Below are positions 21,961 through 29,875 of a stretch of DNA of 42,383 bases, piece after piece. The stretch is taken from positions 1-42,383 of IMG/VR virus record IMGVR_UViG_3300031962_000007; one strand, given 5' to 3'. The position numbers and the translations under genes are program-made. The notes below the pieces were generated by a model that saw nothing but the letters and a program-made list of their open reading frames with translations, ran no database searches and was not told the DNA's origin. Origin of the DNA: a virus. Every line of letters starts with the position of its first letter. Positions within the stretch are counted from its first letter, which is position 1.

Positions 21961-23492
21961 TGATGCAAACTGCTCTTAGGTATGCCGCCGATGGCTTCGC
22001 CGTGTTTCCTTGCAGACCCAAAGGCAAGGAACCGCTTGGCTCACTTGTGCCGAACGGTTGCCTTGATGCCACGACTGACACCGATACGATCAAAGGATGG
22101 TGGACGAAATGCCCAGACGCGAACATAGGAATCGCCACAGGACTGAAGTCAGGGATAGCTGTTGTAGATGTGGATGGGGCGGAAGGTGCGATTTCCGCGA
22201 ATCGATTGCGGCTACAGTCGAACATTACTGCCCTGACGGGAAATGGAAGACAGCTTTTCTACGCCGATACCGAAGGGAAACTGCGAAACTCCGTCAAGAA
22301 GATTGCGCCAGGCGTGGACACGCGTGGGACGGGGGGATATGTAGTTGTCCCGCCAAGCCTGCATCCAAACGGAAAAAGATACATTTGGGTTGGGCAGCCG
22401 CTAAACCGTGGATCACTTTCACCTCTCCCGGCCATGTTTCAGCAACAGATGGGCGGACCTTTATCACAAACTGTGAGTGCGGCTCCGATTTCAACCATCC
22501 GCAAGCCTGATAGTTGGATCGCTACCGCTCTTGAGGAGATGAAGAAGGGCCATGTGCATAATACGCTTATAAGCGTGCTTGGCAAGTTTCGAATACATAA
22601 CTTTAGCGAGGACGATACGTTTAAGTTACTCCAACCATATGCTCTCGTAGACGGTAGGCCGTTCGAGGGCCTACGCGACAAGATCGCAGAGATATGGAAG
22701 CGGTACCCAGCGGGGACGCCGCAAGGACTGGAACATTCCGAGAGTGTCGACACATTCCTAGAGGACATAAAAGAGGTGGACTGGCTATGCAAACCATTCG
22801 TGGCAAAAAAATCGATAGGCTTCGTGGCTGGCTTGCCCGAAACACTAAAAACCTGGTTATGTATCGACTTCGCTGTGGAGTGTGCACGGGGTGGCGGCCT
22901 GTGGATAGGGTTGTTTCCAGTGAACGGTTGCAAAGTTTTGTTTGTGGACCAAGAACGCTGGAAAGGGGAGACTCAGCGACGATTCAGCTCTGTACTTGCC
23001 GCCAAAAGCATAGCACACGCAGACTTGAAGGAGAGTCTATTTCTCAAGTCTGGTACGACGATACGTCTGAATTTGGACCAATCCTACCAAGCCTTTCGGA
23101 CAGAGCTTTTGTCTATGCGACCCGACTTGGTGATCGTGGACAGCTTCGCCACTTTCCACACGTTGCCGGAGAACGATAGGACGGAGATACAGAAGGTGCT
23201 TGAGCGCATAAAGGAGCTTCGCAACGAGATCGGATGCACGTTCATGTTCATCAACCACGAGAACAAGTTCGCGTATTCGACCGAGGAGAAGGGCGAGCCA
23301 AACCTCGGCACGATGGCCGGTAGCGTGGCGATAGGTGCATCGGCGGAGTTCGCGCTGATCGTGCGGAAGGTGCAAGACAACACGTCCATCGTATGGCACG
23401 TCAAGAGCACGATGGCCCAAAAGGCCAAGGCGTTCTATGCATCGGTCCTCGACGTGCCGAACGGTATAGTCGTGCGCGGCTTGAATGACTGA
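21957..23492 (+). CDS. Primase-polymerase / helicase fusion
   Basis: 511 residues. The N-terminal 170 residues match the bifunctional primase-polymerase domain: FAVFPCRPKGKEPL, VVDVDGAEGA (metal-binding Asp pair) and VDTRGTGGYVVVPPSLHPNG. The second half is a RepA-like AAA helicase: Walker A VAGLPETLKTWL near residue 290, with a Leu before the Lys instead of Gly, and Walker B LVIVDSF near 391, then a sensor-type FINHENK. It should make primers and unwind DNA at the fork for the family A polymerase. ATGA coupling to the upstream gene. Confidence 0.88.
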   Translation: MMMQTALRYAADGFAVFPCRPKGKEPLGSLVPNGCLDATTDTDTIKGWWTKCPDANIGIATGLKSGIAVVDVDGAEGAISANRLRLQSNITALTGNGRQLFYADTEGKLRNSVKKIAPGVDTRGTGGYVVVPPSLHPNGKRYIWVGQPLNRGSLSPLPAMFQQQMGGPLSQTVSAAPISTIRKPDSWIATALEEMKKGHVHNTLISVLGKFRIHNFSEDDTFKLLQPYALVDGRPFEGLRDKIAEIWKRYPAGTPQGLEHSESVDTFLEDIKEVDWLCKPFVAKKSIGFVAGLPETLKTWLCIDFAVECARGGGLWIGLFPVNGCKVLFVDQERWKGETQRRFSSVLAAKSIAHADLKESLFLKSGTTIRLNLDQSYQAFRTELLSMRPDLVIVDSFATFHTLPENDRTEIQKVLERIKELRNEIGCTFMFINHENKFAYSTEEKGEPNLGTMAGSVAIGASAEFALIVRKVQDNTSIVWHVKSTMAQKAKAFYASVLDVPNGIVVRGLND

Positions 23493-23599
23493 TGGGTCGT
23501 ATTTTCTATTGTTTCTGGTGTGGCCGACGAAACAAGCAAGGTTGTTGTCAGATTTGCTGGTTGGAGTTCACGAAGTGGATGAACGGAGGTAAGGCATGA
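23492..23599 (+). CDS. Very small zinc-ribbon protein
   Basis: 35 residues: CFWCGRRNKQGCCQICW is a complete two-knuckle zinc ribbon within 17 residues. Start overlaps the prim-pol stop (TGATG) and its stop overlaps the next ATG. Such microproteins may act as adaptors; function is not known. Confidence 0.5.
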   Translation: MGRIFYCFWCGRRNKQGCCQICWLEFTKWMNGGKA

Positions 23600-24138
23600 A
23601 ACGAGAACTTGACGAGGAACTTTGCAGGATCGCCCCCCATTTGTTCGGCGACAGGCACGCCGACATGCGAACCACGGCCCTTTGCTGGGGCTTCGAGTGT
23701 GGCGACGGATGGTATGGGTTGCTAAGGGAAGCCGCCCTAAAGTTGGAGCCGTTGTGCAAGGCGGAGCATGACAAGTATGCTCATTTGGAGAAGAAGTGGT
23801 ACAAATACGTTCGTACGGTTCTCTATTGGTCCAACAAGGTTCCAGGACTTTTTAAGCCCCTTTATTGGCTTGTTAATAAGCTCATTCCTGGTTTGAATAA
23901 TCCCTTCCATTGGTATGGCGGTGGTCCACGCGCCTCCCAAATCAAGGAGAAGTATGGCACGCTCCGCTTTTACATAACCCACGGCACCGAGGAGATGTAC
24001 AAGATCATTGATAACGCGGAAAGACAAAGCTCGAAGACATGCGAGGAGTGCGGTAAGCCTGGAAAGCTGAGAGGACGAGGATGGTATTATACTCGATGTG
24101 CCCCTTGCTGGAAGCGGATGCGGAAGGAGATAGAATGA
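23596..24138 (+). CDS. Conserved phage protein with C-terminal zinc ribbon
   Basis: 180 residues. The N-terminal part has ALCWGFECGDGWYGLLRE, the middle IKEKYGTLRFYITHG, and the C-terminus a zinc ribbon CEECGKPGKLRG ... RCAPC. This is a recurring phage family of unknown function; the layout suggests a DNA- or RNA-binding zinc ribbon attached to a helical domain. GGAGG precedes the ATG. Confidence 0.65.
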   Translation: MKRELDEELCRIAPHLFGDRHADMRTTALCWGFECGDGWYGLLREAALKLEPLCKAEHDKYAHLEKKWYKYVRTVLYWSNKVPGLFKPLYWLVNKLIPGLNNPFHWYGGGPRASQIKEKYGTLRFYITHGTEEMYKIIDNAERQSSKTCEECGKPGKLRGRGWYYTRCAPCWKRMRKEIE

Positions 24139-24335
24139 TTTTCACCGACGATGATCTAGAACGGCTGAAGTTTAGCTTAGGAACACTATACATTCCTACA
24201 ATTAATCCAAAAATATTGGACGCGATGATCGTTCGCTTAGAAGCGGCGGAAAGAATTATAAAAGCCATTGATCCCGAGGAAGTCGCACAAGTACATGAAA
24301 ATTTCGTTGCTTGGCTCAAGGCGTCGGGGAAATGA
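24135..24335 (+). CDS. Small helical protein, unknown
   Basis: 66 residues, MIFTDDDLERLKFSLGTLYI then a helical half (AMIVRLEAAERIIKAIDPEE). ATGA overlaps at both ends. Acidic, no motif recognised. Confidence 0.5.
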   Translation: MIFTDDDLERLKFSLGTLYIPTINPKILDAMIVRLEAAERIIKAIDPEEVAQVHENFVAWLKASGK

Positions 24336-24811
24336 TTCTTAAAAAGTATCGTCTAAAAGACGGAAGTATATACTTTCATAAACTTTATTTTTCTTTGGTC
24401 CCCAAGTGGATGACTAAATATTCGCCGCCGTTCGGTGACTACAATTATGCGGCCTATCTCTATCAGCCGCACAAATACTTCATCGCTCTTTATGACCAAG
24501 CGAAGTGGTTCATTCAACGTGGTTACAGAGGCTACGCCGAGTGCGACGTGTGGAGTATCGATTGGTATCTCACGAAGTGGATGCCAGAGGCACTGAGAAT
24601 CCTTCACAAGACAAAGCACGGAACGCCCGTGGGCATGACGGTGAAGGGATGGGACACGCGGCTCCTAGGGATTATCGACGGCTTTGTAGCCGCCCGCGAG
24701 ATTCAAGAGATGAGGCATAGGTATAGGGGCGCGGAAAACCGCGCCGCGTGGCGGCGGTTCAACAAAGGGATGAGGCTCTTTCACGAGTGCTTCTTCAATC
24801 TTTGGGATTAG
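24332..24811 (+). CDS. Conserved phage protein (RGYRGYAECDVWSIDWYL motif), unknown
   Basis: 159 residues from ATG 24332. RGYRGYAECDVWSIDWYLTK and ALRILHKTKHGTPVG are a conserved phrase of phage replication-region proteins with no established function. Many aromatic residues and a helical C-terminus (RFNKGMRLFHECFFNLWD). No catalytic signature. Confidence 0.6.
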   Translation: MILKKYRLKDGSIYFHKLYFSLVPKWMTKYSPPFGDYNYAAYLYQPHKYFIALYDQAKWFIQRGYRGYAECDVWSIDWYLTKWMPEALRILHKTKHGTPVGMTVKGWDTRLLGIIDGFVAAREIQEMRHRYRGAENRAAWRRFNKGMRLFHECFFNLWD

Positions 24812-24821
24812 GAGTGACATT

Positions 24822-25025
24822 ATGACCCGTAATTGCCCCATATGCGACTATGAATTCAAGGACGGTGACGACGTTGTGGCCGTAATGGTGGCCAAATTCA
24901 AACTCATCGACAGCGACACTAGTTACGCTATAGACCATCCGACCAAGTGCGTCGAGCTTGTGCACTCGGACTGCTTCGATTGGGAGGACTATGAGGACGA
25001 TGATAAGGTGGATTCGCAATCATGA
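24822..25025 (+). CDS. Small protein with CxxC knuckle and acidic tail
   Basis: 67 residues. CPICDYEFKDGDDVVAVMVA followed by a later CVELVHSDCFDWED gives a likely zinc site of the ring/ribbon kind. The acidic end (EDYEDDDKVDS) could mimic DNA. It begins 10 bases after the previous stop. Confidence 0.5.
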   Translation: MTRNCPICDYEFKDGDDVVAVMVAKFKLIDSDTSYAIDHPTKCVELVHSDCFDWEDYEDDDKVDSQS

Positions 25026-25047
25026 GAGATTATACTATAAAAGTTCT

Positions 25048-25200
25048 ATGAGCGAGAACAGAATGCGAGAGATTGCTGATGATATTTGTTTAAAGATTCG
25101 TAATGGCGGTTCACACATGCCCAAAGATTGTTTGATTTTAAAAGCCCTCGAAGCGGAGCGGAAGGCGGGAATTGGCGAAGGCAATGAAAGAACTTGTTGA
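25048..25200 (+). CDS. Small protein, unknown
   Basis: 50 residues, MSENRMREIADDICLKIRNG and then ILKALEAERKAGIGEG. Weak ribosome site. Overlaps a 28-codon frame that leads to the next gene. Coding is moderately likely. Confidence 0.4.
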   Translation: MSENRMREIADDICLKIRNGGSHMPKDCLILKALEAERKAGIGEGNERTC

Positions 25201-25270
25201 CGAAAACCGAGATCGACAATTTGTTATTGACGCGCTCGCCGCCTACCAAACGGCGCGGGGAGACAAATGA
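25184..25270 (+). CDS. Possible 28-residue peptide
   Basis: ATG 25184 to TGA 25270 encodes a charged helix (MKELVDENRDRQFVIDALAA...), with its stop overlapping the next ATG as ATGA. It would link two genes without a gap. Short length makes this uncertain. Confidence 0.3.
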   Translation: MKELVDENRDRQFVIDALAAYQTARGDK

Positions 25271-25560
25271 CCATCGATCAACTGGTTCGCGAGGCGCACG
25301 GCACCGCCATAGACAAGGGATGGTGGATTTTCCCTCGCACCTCTCTCGAAATTCACGCCCTCATCCACTCGGAGATATCCGAGGCGACTGAGGCTGTGCG
25401 GAACATGCGCGAGGCCAATCAACTAGAAGAGTTCGCCGACGCTATAATCCGAATAGCGGACTTCTGCGGGTACAAGGGGTGGGACTTGTCGCAGGCCATC
25501 GAGGTCAAGATGGCGTACAACAAAAAGCGGCCTTTTCGACATGGGGGCAAAACGGCATGA
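25267..25560 (+). CDS. MazG-like nucleotide pyrophosphohydrolase
   Basis: 97 residues. IHSEISEATEAVRN then EEFADAIIRIADFCGYKG and KMAYNKKRPFRHGGK carry the EExxE-type and D-containing helices of the MazG-like all-alpha NTP-PPase family and its closing RPxRHGGK. It would hydrolyse (d)NTPs to monophosphates, or lower (p)ppGpp or altered nucleotides in infected cells. It belongs to a small nucleotide-metabolism group (25.3-27.3 kb). Confidence 0.8.
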   Translation: MTIDQLVREAHGTAIDKGWWIFPRTSLEIHALIHSEISEATEAVRNMREANQLEEFADAIIRIADFCGYKGWDLSQAIEVKMAYNKKRPFRHGGKTA

Positions 25561-25706
25561 TCGCCATTGGTTTACCAAGTGAAGATTTAGAAATAGAACC
25601 ATTTGTTTCTGGGACTTACTTTGAGATGTCAGCGACGCGAGAAGATGCCGCTTATATAGAAGAAATTCGTGAACAACTTTTTGCAAGGATGATGCAATGG
25701 GCGTAA
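25557..25706 (+). CDS. Small acidic protein, unknown
   Basis: 49 residues (MIAIGLPSEDLEIEPFVSGT...) acidic with a helical second half (EDAAYIEEIREQLFARMM). ATGA overlap with the MazG-like gene and a 10-base overlap with the next. Unknown. Confidence 0.45.
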   Translation: MIAIGLPSEDLEIEPFVSGTYFEMSATREDAAYIEEIREQLFARMMQWA

Positions 25707-26146
25707 AAAGTCTAAAGTATGATTGTTACCTTGCGGGAGCTATGCATAAGCGTCTCGGCAGAGATGTCCTGACCGAGCGCGAGAACGCCAAGGCCATCTG
25801 CCGCCAGCTCGGGCTCAAATACTACGATCCGGCGGAGGACGAGCTTATAAAGCCGCACTTGGTCATCGACGCGAAGCCGAGTATGAAGCGCATGAGATGG
25901 TACGTTAAAAAGGATTTTTCTCATCTAGACAGATGTAAAACGGTTGTAGTATTGACGGGCGATCATTCAAGTTCTGGAACAAACTGGGAGATGGCACGAA
26001 TGCATTTTATTCATAAACGGCCTATTCTTCTTATTGCCCCGCGAATGTACGATAGGCAATTCGTGAACTTTACAACGGTATTGGCTACGAAGATATTCGG
26101 AACGCCGATGGCTGCTTTTCGTTATCTTAAAAGGAGAATCAAATGA
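25697..26146 (+). CDS. Nucleoside 2-deoxyribosyltransferase-like protein
   Basis: 149 residues. CYLAGAMHKRL near the N-terminus, CKTVVVLTGDHSSSGTNWEM in the middle (SSGTxxEM is the hallmark of the deoxyribosyltransferase-like fold with its catalytic Glu) and KRPILLIAPRMY after it. It could exchange bases on deoxynucleosides or remove the base from dNMPs, feeding or altering the dNTP pool for the polymerase. It sits with the MazG-like and diphosphohydrolase-like genes. Confidence 0.65.
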   Translation: MGVKSLKYDCYLAGAMHKRLGRDVLTERENAKAICRQLGLKYYDPAEDELIKPHLVIDAKPSMKRMRWYVKKDFSHLDRCKTVVVLTGDHSSSGTNWEMARMHFIHKRPILLIAPRMYDRQFVNFTTVLATKIFGTPMAAFRYLKRRIK

Positions 26147-26262
26147 GTATAGAAAAAACTAGTGAAGAGTTGGAGCAATTAGTCAAGGATTTACAGGAGT
26201 TCAAGGAAACGGGAATAATAGCTCGAATCCACAAGGCGCATAGTAAAGGAGATAAAAAATGA
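26143..26262 (+). CDS. Very small acidic helical protein
   Basis: 39 residues (MSIEKTSEELEQLVKDLQEF...), one long charged helix. AAAAGGAG lies upstream, and ATGA overlaps occur at both ends. Coding is well supported by the tiling. Unknown role. Confidence 0.5.
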   Translation: MSIEKTSEELEQLVKDLQEFKETGIIARIHKAHSKGDKK

Positions 26263-26411
26263 AAGTATTTCAAGTCGTCGATGATTGCGTAGTAAGCGGT
26301 GTGTTTTCTAGCCGTGAAAAAGCGGCTATGTGTATTCTAGAGATAGTTGAAAAAACAAAGAATCAACATCTGCAGGATTTATTACGCGTCGATATCCTTG
26401 AGGTCGAGTAA
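26259..26411 (+). CDS. Small protein, unknown
   Basis: 50 residues from ATG 26259: MKVFQVVDDCVVSGVFSSRE then a helical C-terminus. Looks like a small alpha/beta fold. AAAGGAG upstream. No family recognised. Confidence 0.5.
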   Translation: MKVFQVVDDCVVSGVFSSREKAAMCILEIVEKTKNQHLQDLLRVDILEVE

Positions 26412-26412
26412 T

Positions 26413-26673
26413 ATGCCATATATTGACCAAGCAATTCGTGCTAGTTTAGAAGATGGTCGGGGGCCCACTAAGGTCGGCGAGTTGAATTATCTCGTCACGA
26501 GACTACTAGACTCCTACCTCATGACGAATGGGCTAAGCTACACGCAGATCAACGCCGTCATAGGCGTGCTGGAATGCGCCAAGATGGAACTATACAGGCG
26601 GATCGCCGCGCCCTACGAGGACAAGAAGAGCCGCGAGGCTGGGGATGTGTATGTCAGCATCAACAACCTATAG
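26413..26673 (+). CDS. Conserved phage protein of the DUF6899 type
   Basis: 86 residues. GELNYLVTRLLDSYLMTNGL, SYTQINAVIGVLECAKMELY and RRIAAPYEDKKSREAGDVY match the pattern I know for the DUF6899 phage family (GELNYxxT ... GVLExAKxExYRR ... PYExxK). The function is unknown. It lies in the nucleotide-metabolism group. Confidence 0.7.
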   Translation: MPYIDQAIRASLEDGRGPTKVGELNYLVTRLLDSYLMTNGLSYTQINAVIGVLECAKMELYRRIAAPYEDKKSREAGDVYVSINNL

Positions 26674-26827
26674 GCTGTCGTTCGCGCTGGCCGCCATTGA
26701 CTTGTGGATCGCCACGATTTGCGCCATCGACGGCGACACGTACTTTGTGGCGTTCATGGTTCTGGCGGGCTTGATGTGGGCGCATGGGATATACTTTAAG
26801 AACAAAGCGGAAAAAGAAGGAGAATAG
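26645..26827 (+). CDS. Small membrane protein
   Basis: 60 residues; GGGG precedes the start. A hydrophobic core of about 40 residues (LSFALAAIDLWIATICAI and YFVAFMVLAGLMWAHGIYF) forms two membrane helices with a charged C-terminus. It overlaps the previous gene by 29 bases. Function unknown. Confidence 0.5.
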   Translation: MCMSASTTYRLSFALAAIDLWIATICAIDGDTYFVAFMVLAGLMWAHGIYFKNKAEKEGE

Positions 26828-26828
26828 C

Positions 26829-27266
26829 ATGGAAAAGAATCAAATGTACGGGCCGACGAAGTGTTGCGATAATGGAAACTTCTTCGATGGTCATATTTGT
26901 CAAAAACAGCCTGGATTTATGATTAAAGATAGCGGTAAACGGGAAGAGTTTAAAAGCGGAATGGTTCGAGACACGGGCGATAAACCGCGCTATCTCCGCA
27001 TTTTTACCGGCCCAATGGCTCAACGATGGGCGGAGCATCTCCACAAGGGCGCGAAGAAATATCCCGATGTTGCCCCAGGGGTGCCAAACTGGACGCTTGC
27101 GGATGGAGAAGCTGAGCTTCAACGCTTCAAAGAATCGGCCCTAGACCACATGGTGAAATGGCTACGCGGTGAGATGGATGAGGACCATGCTGCTGCTGTG
27201 CTTTTCAATATCAACGGAGCAGAATTTGTGAAGCAGAAGCTCCAAAAAGGATCACTAGCATTTTAA
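26829..27266 (+). CDS. dATP/dGTP diphosphohydrolase-like protein (DUF5664 type)
   Basis: 146 residues from ATG 26829. DKPRYLRIFTGPMAQRWAEH, then KGAKKYPDVAPGVPNW and AELQRFKESALDHMVKWLRG with DEDHAAAVLFN is the conserved order of the dGTP_diPhyd_N/DUF5664 phage family (K-Y-P-x-NW ... SA-x-H ... DEDHxAAVxFN). The family is linked to hydrolysis of dATP/dGTP and related purine nucleotides. Next to MazG-like and deoxyribosyltransferase-like genes it points to control of purine dNTPs. Zn/Mg-ligand His and Asp residues are present; activity is inferred. Confidence 0.75.
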   Translation: MEKNQMYGPTKCCDNGNFFDGHICQKQPGFMIKDSGKREEFKSGMVRDTGDKPRYLRIFTGPMAQRWAEHLHKGAKKYPDVAPGVPNWTLADGEAELQRFKESALDHMVKWLRGEMDEDHAAAVLFNINGAEFVKQKLQKGSLAF

Positions 27267-27295
27267 AACAAAATCCAAACGGCAAGTCCCTTGTA

Positions 27296-27679
27296 ATGAC
27301 AGTTTGTCATCCGAAGCGAAAGCATTATGCAAAAGGTCAATGTGTTCGATGCTGGCGACGAGATTATTATGGAACGCCGGAATGGCAACAGAAGAAAGCA
27401 CAGTGGCAAAGTAGTTCTTATAGAGCCCATAGAACTTTTCATCTCGAAAAAAGTAAACTCTATCATGTCTGGAAAGCCTATGGAATAGACTTAGGCGACT
27501 ATTTTGCCTTACTAGCCGAGGGTTGTCAAATTTGTGGCAATCAAGCAATGGTTATTGACCATAGCCATAAAACAGGTAAAGTAAGAGGCGGTCTTTGTAA
27601 GCAATGTAATACAGGTTTAGGGATGTTTCGGGATAATCCAAAATTACTAAAAAGAGCAGGAGCGTATCTTGGATTATAA
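27296..27679 (+). CDS. Endonuclease VII-like HNH nuclease next to DNA polymerase
   Basis: 127 residues. N-terminal CHPKRKHYAKGQCVRCWRRD is a basic zinc module; CQICGNQAMVIDHSHKTGKV and CKQCNTGLGMFRDNP form the endonuclease VII-type core with DH-x-H and two CxxC zinc ligands. The gene is AT-rich and its last 11 bases overlap the polymerase start. It acts as a mobile homing-type gene or a resolvase; in T4 the family resolves branched DNA. Confidence 0.8.
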   Translation: MTVCHPKRKHYAKGQCVRCWRRDYYGTPEWQQKKAQWQSSSYRAHRTFHLEKSKLYHVWKAYGIDLGDYFALLAEGCQICGNQAMVIDHSHKTGKVRGGLCKQCNTGLGMFRDNPKLLKRAGAYLGL

Positions 27680-29540
27680 AGATAAACGAATTGTTATTAT
27701 CGATTTTGAAACATTCTATAATAGAAAGAGTTCTTACGATTTAGAAAGTTTATCCGTTACCGAGTATGTCAGAGATTCACGGTTTTGGCCGCATGGTTTA
27801 GCGTATAGGTTTCTCGACGAGGAGAAGACTCATTGGCTCGCCGGAATCCACGTGATCGAGGGATGGGTGGCGTCTGTTGACTGGAAAAATACGGTGGTGG
27901 TAGCCCACAACGTGCGATTCGATGGCTCGATCCTATCTTGGCGGTTCAAGGCCAAGCCGTTCGCTTGGATGGACACGGTGGGACTAGCGAAAGCCATCCT
28001 AGGCGAGAATGTTTCTGGATATTCACTCAAGCGGCTAGCCGAATATTTGGGGATGACGCCTAAAGGAGAAATCTCTTGCGAAGGCCTCCTACATCCGTCG
28101 CCCGAACAATTAGCCGCCTTGGGAGAATACTGTAAGAACGATGTTGAAATTTGCAAAGGAATCTATGAGAAACTTATTCCGCAGTTCCCAGAAAACCAGC
28201 TCGGACCCATGGACTGGACTATCCGTGCTTTTGTCGAACCAAGCCTTGTGCTTGACACCGCAGTTTTGGAAAAAGGAGTCAAAGATGAAAAAGCGAGACG
28301 CGAAGAAATCATCAAAAAGAGTGGGGTCTCTAAAGCAACGCTCTCTAGCAATAAACAGTTTAGTGAATATCTCATCTCCAAAGGAATTGCCGTTCCAACC
28401 AAGCAATCCGCCCGAACTGGACAGCTTATACCGGCATTCGCCCGAACAGACGATGGACTGGCTACGTTACGCGGACTCGCGCCAGAACTCTACGCCGCCC
28501 GAATCGCCAGCAAGTCCAATCTCCTGGAGACTAGAGGCGAGAGCCTATTGGCGGTTGCAAAAACTGGCACATTTCCTTTTGATGTCGGCTTTTCGGGAGC
28601 GGTTCAGACGCATCGGTACTCTGGGGGCTCTGGCGCGGGTGGCAATCCTCAGAACTTCACTCGCAATTCTTTTCTTCGGGACGCTATATGCGCTCCTGCG
28701 GGCCATAAACTCATCGTGGGGGATTTTGCCGCCATTGAACTGAGGCTTCTCGCGTGGCTCGCCAAGGAGCCTAAGCTCATGGGCAAAATCATCAATAATG
28801 AAGATGTCTATGCGGATTTCGCCTCGACGAAGTATGGGCGTAAAATCACGAAGGCCGATAAGGTCGAGCGACAATATGGTAAGGAGTCCATTCTTGGACT
28901 TGGTTATCAGATGGGGGCCGAGAAGTTTAAGACCCGCATTAAGACAGTGATGGGCGTTGACATCACAAAGGATGAAGCATGGAAAACAGTAGACCTGTAT
29001 CGAACAACATACTTCAATGTCCCTCGGCTATGGGAAAACGCGGACAATCTTTTACCGCTTATCGCGTCTGGAAAGGTTGGGTGTCTTTGGTTTGCTCCTT
29101 TCATAAAGGTAAAAAAAGCCGCGCTTGTATTGCCATCCGGTTTGGAGATCAAGTATCCGAACCTATGCTTCGGGATGTTCTTTGACAATCGGCGTAAGGA
29201 AATGACCGAGGGATGGCATTATACCATTTTTTTCAAGACATATGAAAGCGAAGAGACGGGATTGTATGGCGGCAAGATCATCGAGAACATATGCCAAGCC
29301 CTCGCGGGGGAGCTATGCAAGGAAGCCATTGAGCGGGCCGAGGCGGATGGCATAAATTGCGTCGGTCAAGTGCACGATGAAATTTTAGCTCTCTCACGAG
29401 AGGGATGTAGCGATCATGATGTCCAAATAGATGCACACTTTCTTCGACTCCATATGGAGAAAGCACCGACATGGATGCCGAATTTAAAATTACGAGCGGA
29501 GGTTGGCTATGGCGATAATTGGAACTCAGCTAAAGTCTAG
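27669..29540 (+). CDS. DNA polymerase, family A, with 3'-5' exonuclease
   Basis: 623 residues from a TTG with AGGAG upstream. The exonuclease domain has IIDFET (D12, E14), VVAHNVRFDG (79-86) and YCKNDVE (about 150-158), so proofreading is likely intact. The polymerase domain has motif A GDFAAIELRLLAWLA (about 348-362), motif B with KVERQYGKESILGLGY (about 397-412) and motif C GQVHDEILA (about 565-573). It lacks a 5'-3' exonuclease domain, as in T7-like polymerases. It is the replicative polymerase working with the prim-pol/helicase. The short TTG start overlaps the HNH gene upstream. Confidence 0.92.
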   Translation: MDYKDKRIVIIDFETFYNRKSSYDLESLSVTEYVRDSRFWPHGLAYRFLDEEKTHWLAGIHVIEGWVASVDWKNTVVVAHNVRFDGSILSWRFKAKPFAWMDTVGLAKAILGENVSGYSLKRLAEYLGMTPKGEISCEGLLHPSPEQLAALGEYCKNDVEICKGIYEKLIPQFPENQLGPMDWTIRAFVEPSLVLDTAVLEKGVKDEKARREEIIKKSGVSKATLSSNKQFSEYLISKGIAVPTKQSARTGQLIPAFARTDDGLATLRGLAPELYAARIASKSNLLETRGESLLAVAKTGTFPFDVGFSGAVQTHRYSGGSGAGGNPQNFTRNSFLRDAICAPAGHKLIVGDFAAIELRLLAWLAKEPKLMGKIINNEDVYADFASTKYGRKITKADKVERQYGKESILGLGYQMGAEKFKTRIKTVMGVDITKDEAWKTVDLYRTTYFNVPRLWENADNLLPLIASGKVGCLWFAPFIKVKKAALVLPSGLEIKYPNLCFGMFFDNRRKEMTEGWHYTIFFKTYESEETGLYGGKIIENICQALAGELCKEAIERAEADGINCVGQVHDEILALSREGCSDHDVQIDAHFLRLHMEKAPTWMPNLKLRAEVGYGDNWNSAKV

Positions 29541-29712
29541 AAAGCAGCAACGATTGGACGCGGAACTTGGCGTGATTATAGATGAGATGGAAAGGGCCAT
29601 GTGGGCGGCCAACAAAAAATATTTGGCGGAACGCCATATTGCTCTTACCTCCCATATGCAGGAAACGCTTGGACTATTTTTAGCTTTTTGCGAGAAAAAT
29701 TATGGAAAATAG
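29509..29712 (+). CDS. Small helical protein, unknown
   Basis: 67 residues from ATG 29509, overlapping the polymerase end by 32 bases. Helical and amphipathic (DAELGVIIDEMERAMWAANK, HMQETLGLFLAFCEKNYG). GAGG upstream. Function unknown. Confidence 0.5.
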   Translation: MAIIGTQLKSRKQQRLDAELGVIIDEMERAMWAANKKYLAERHIALTSHMQETLGLFLAFCEKNYGK

Positions 29713-29875
29713 CGTTGGCCGTGCCATATATAAGCGTGGCAAGTTATATTTTAACGACGTTAGTTGGACGATGGTAAAAGCCGTCGCACGACGAACGAAA
29801 AAATCGCCAAAGATAGTTGTTATAGCTGCGTTAAAACGACACGCACGACTTATAGGAAAAAAGAGGTTTATTTGA
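29702..29875 (+). CDS. Small basic protein overlapping the HNH frame
   Basis: 57 residues from ATG 29702 (MENSVGRAIYKRGKLYFNDV...), basic, with SKSP-like turn and IVVIAALKRHARLIGKK at the end. It overlaps the previous gene by 11 bases and the first 112 bases of the HNH gene in another frame. Composition looks protein-like. Which frame is used in the overlap is uncertain. Confidence 0.4.
   Translation: MENSVGRAIYKRGKLYFNDVSWTMVKAVARRTKKSPKIVVIAALKRHARLIGKKRFI

Noticed and set aside
25267-29540. Diaminopurine (Z-genome) phage
   Set aside because: No PurZ or dATPase gene was recognised in the window; kept only as a low-weight possibility in the findings.
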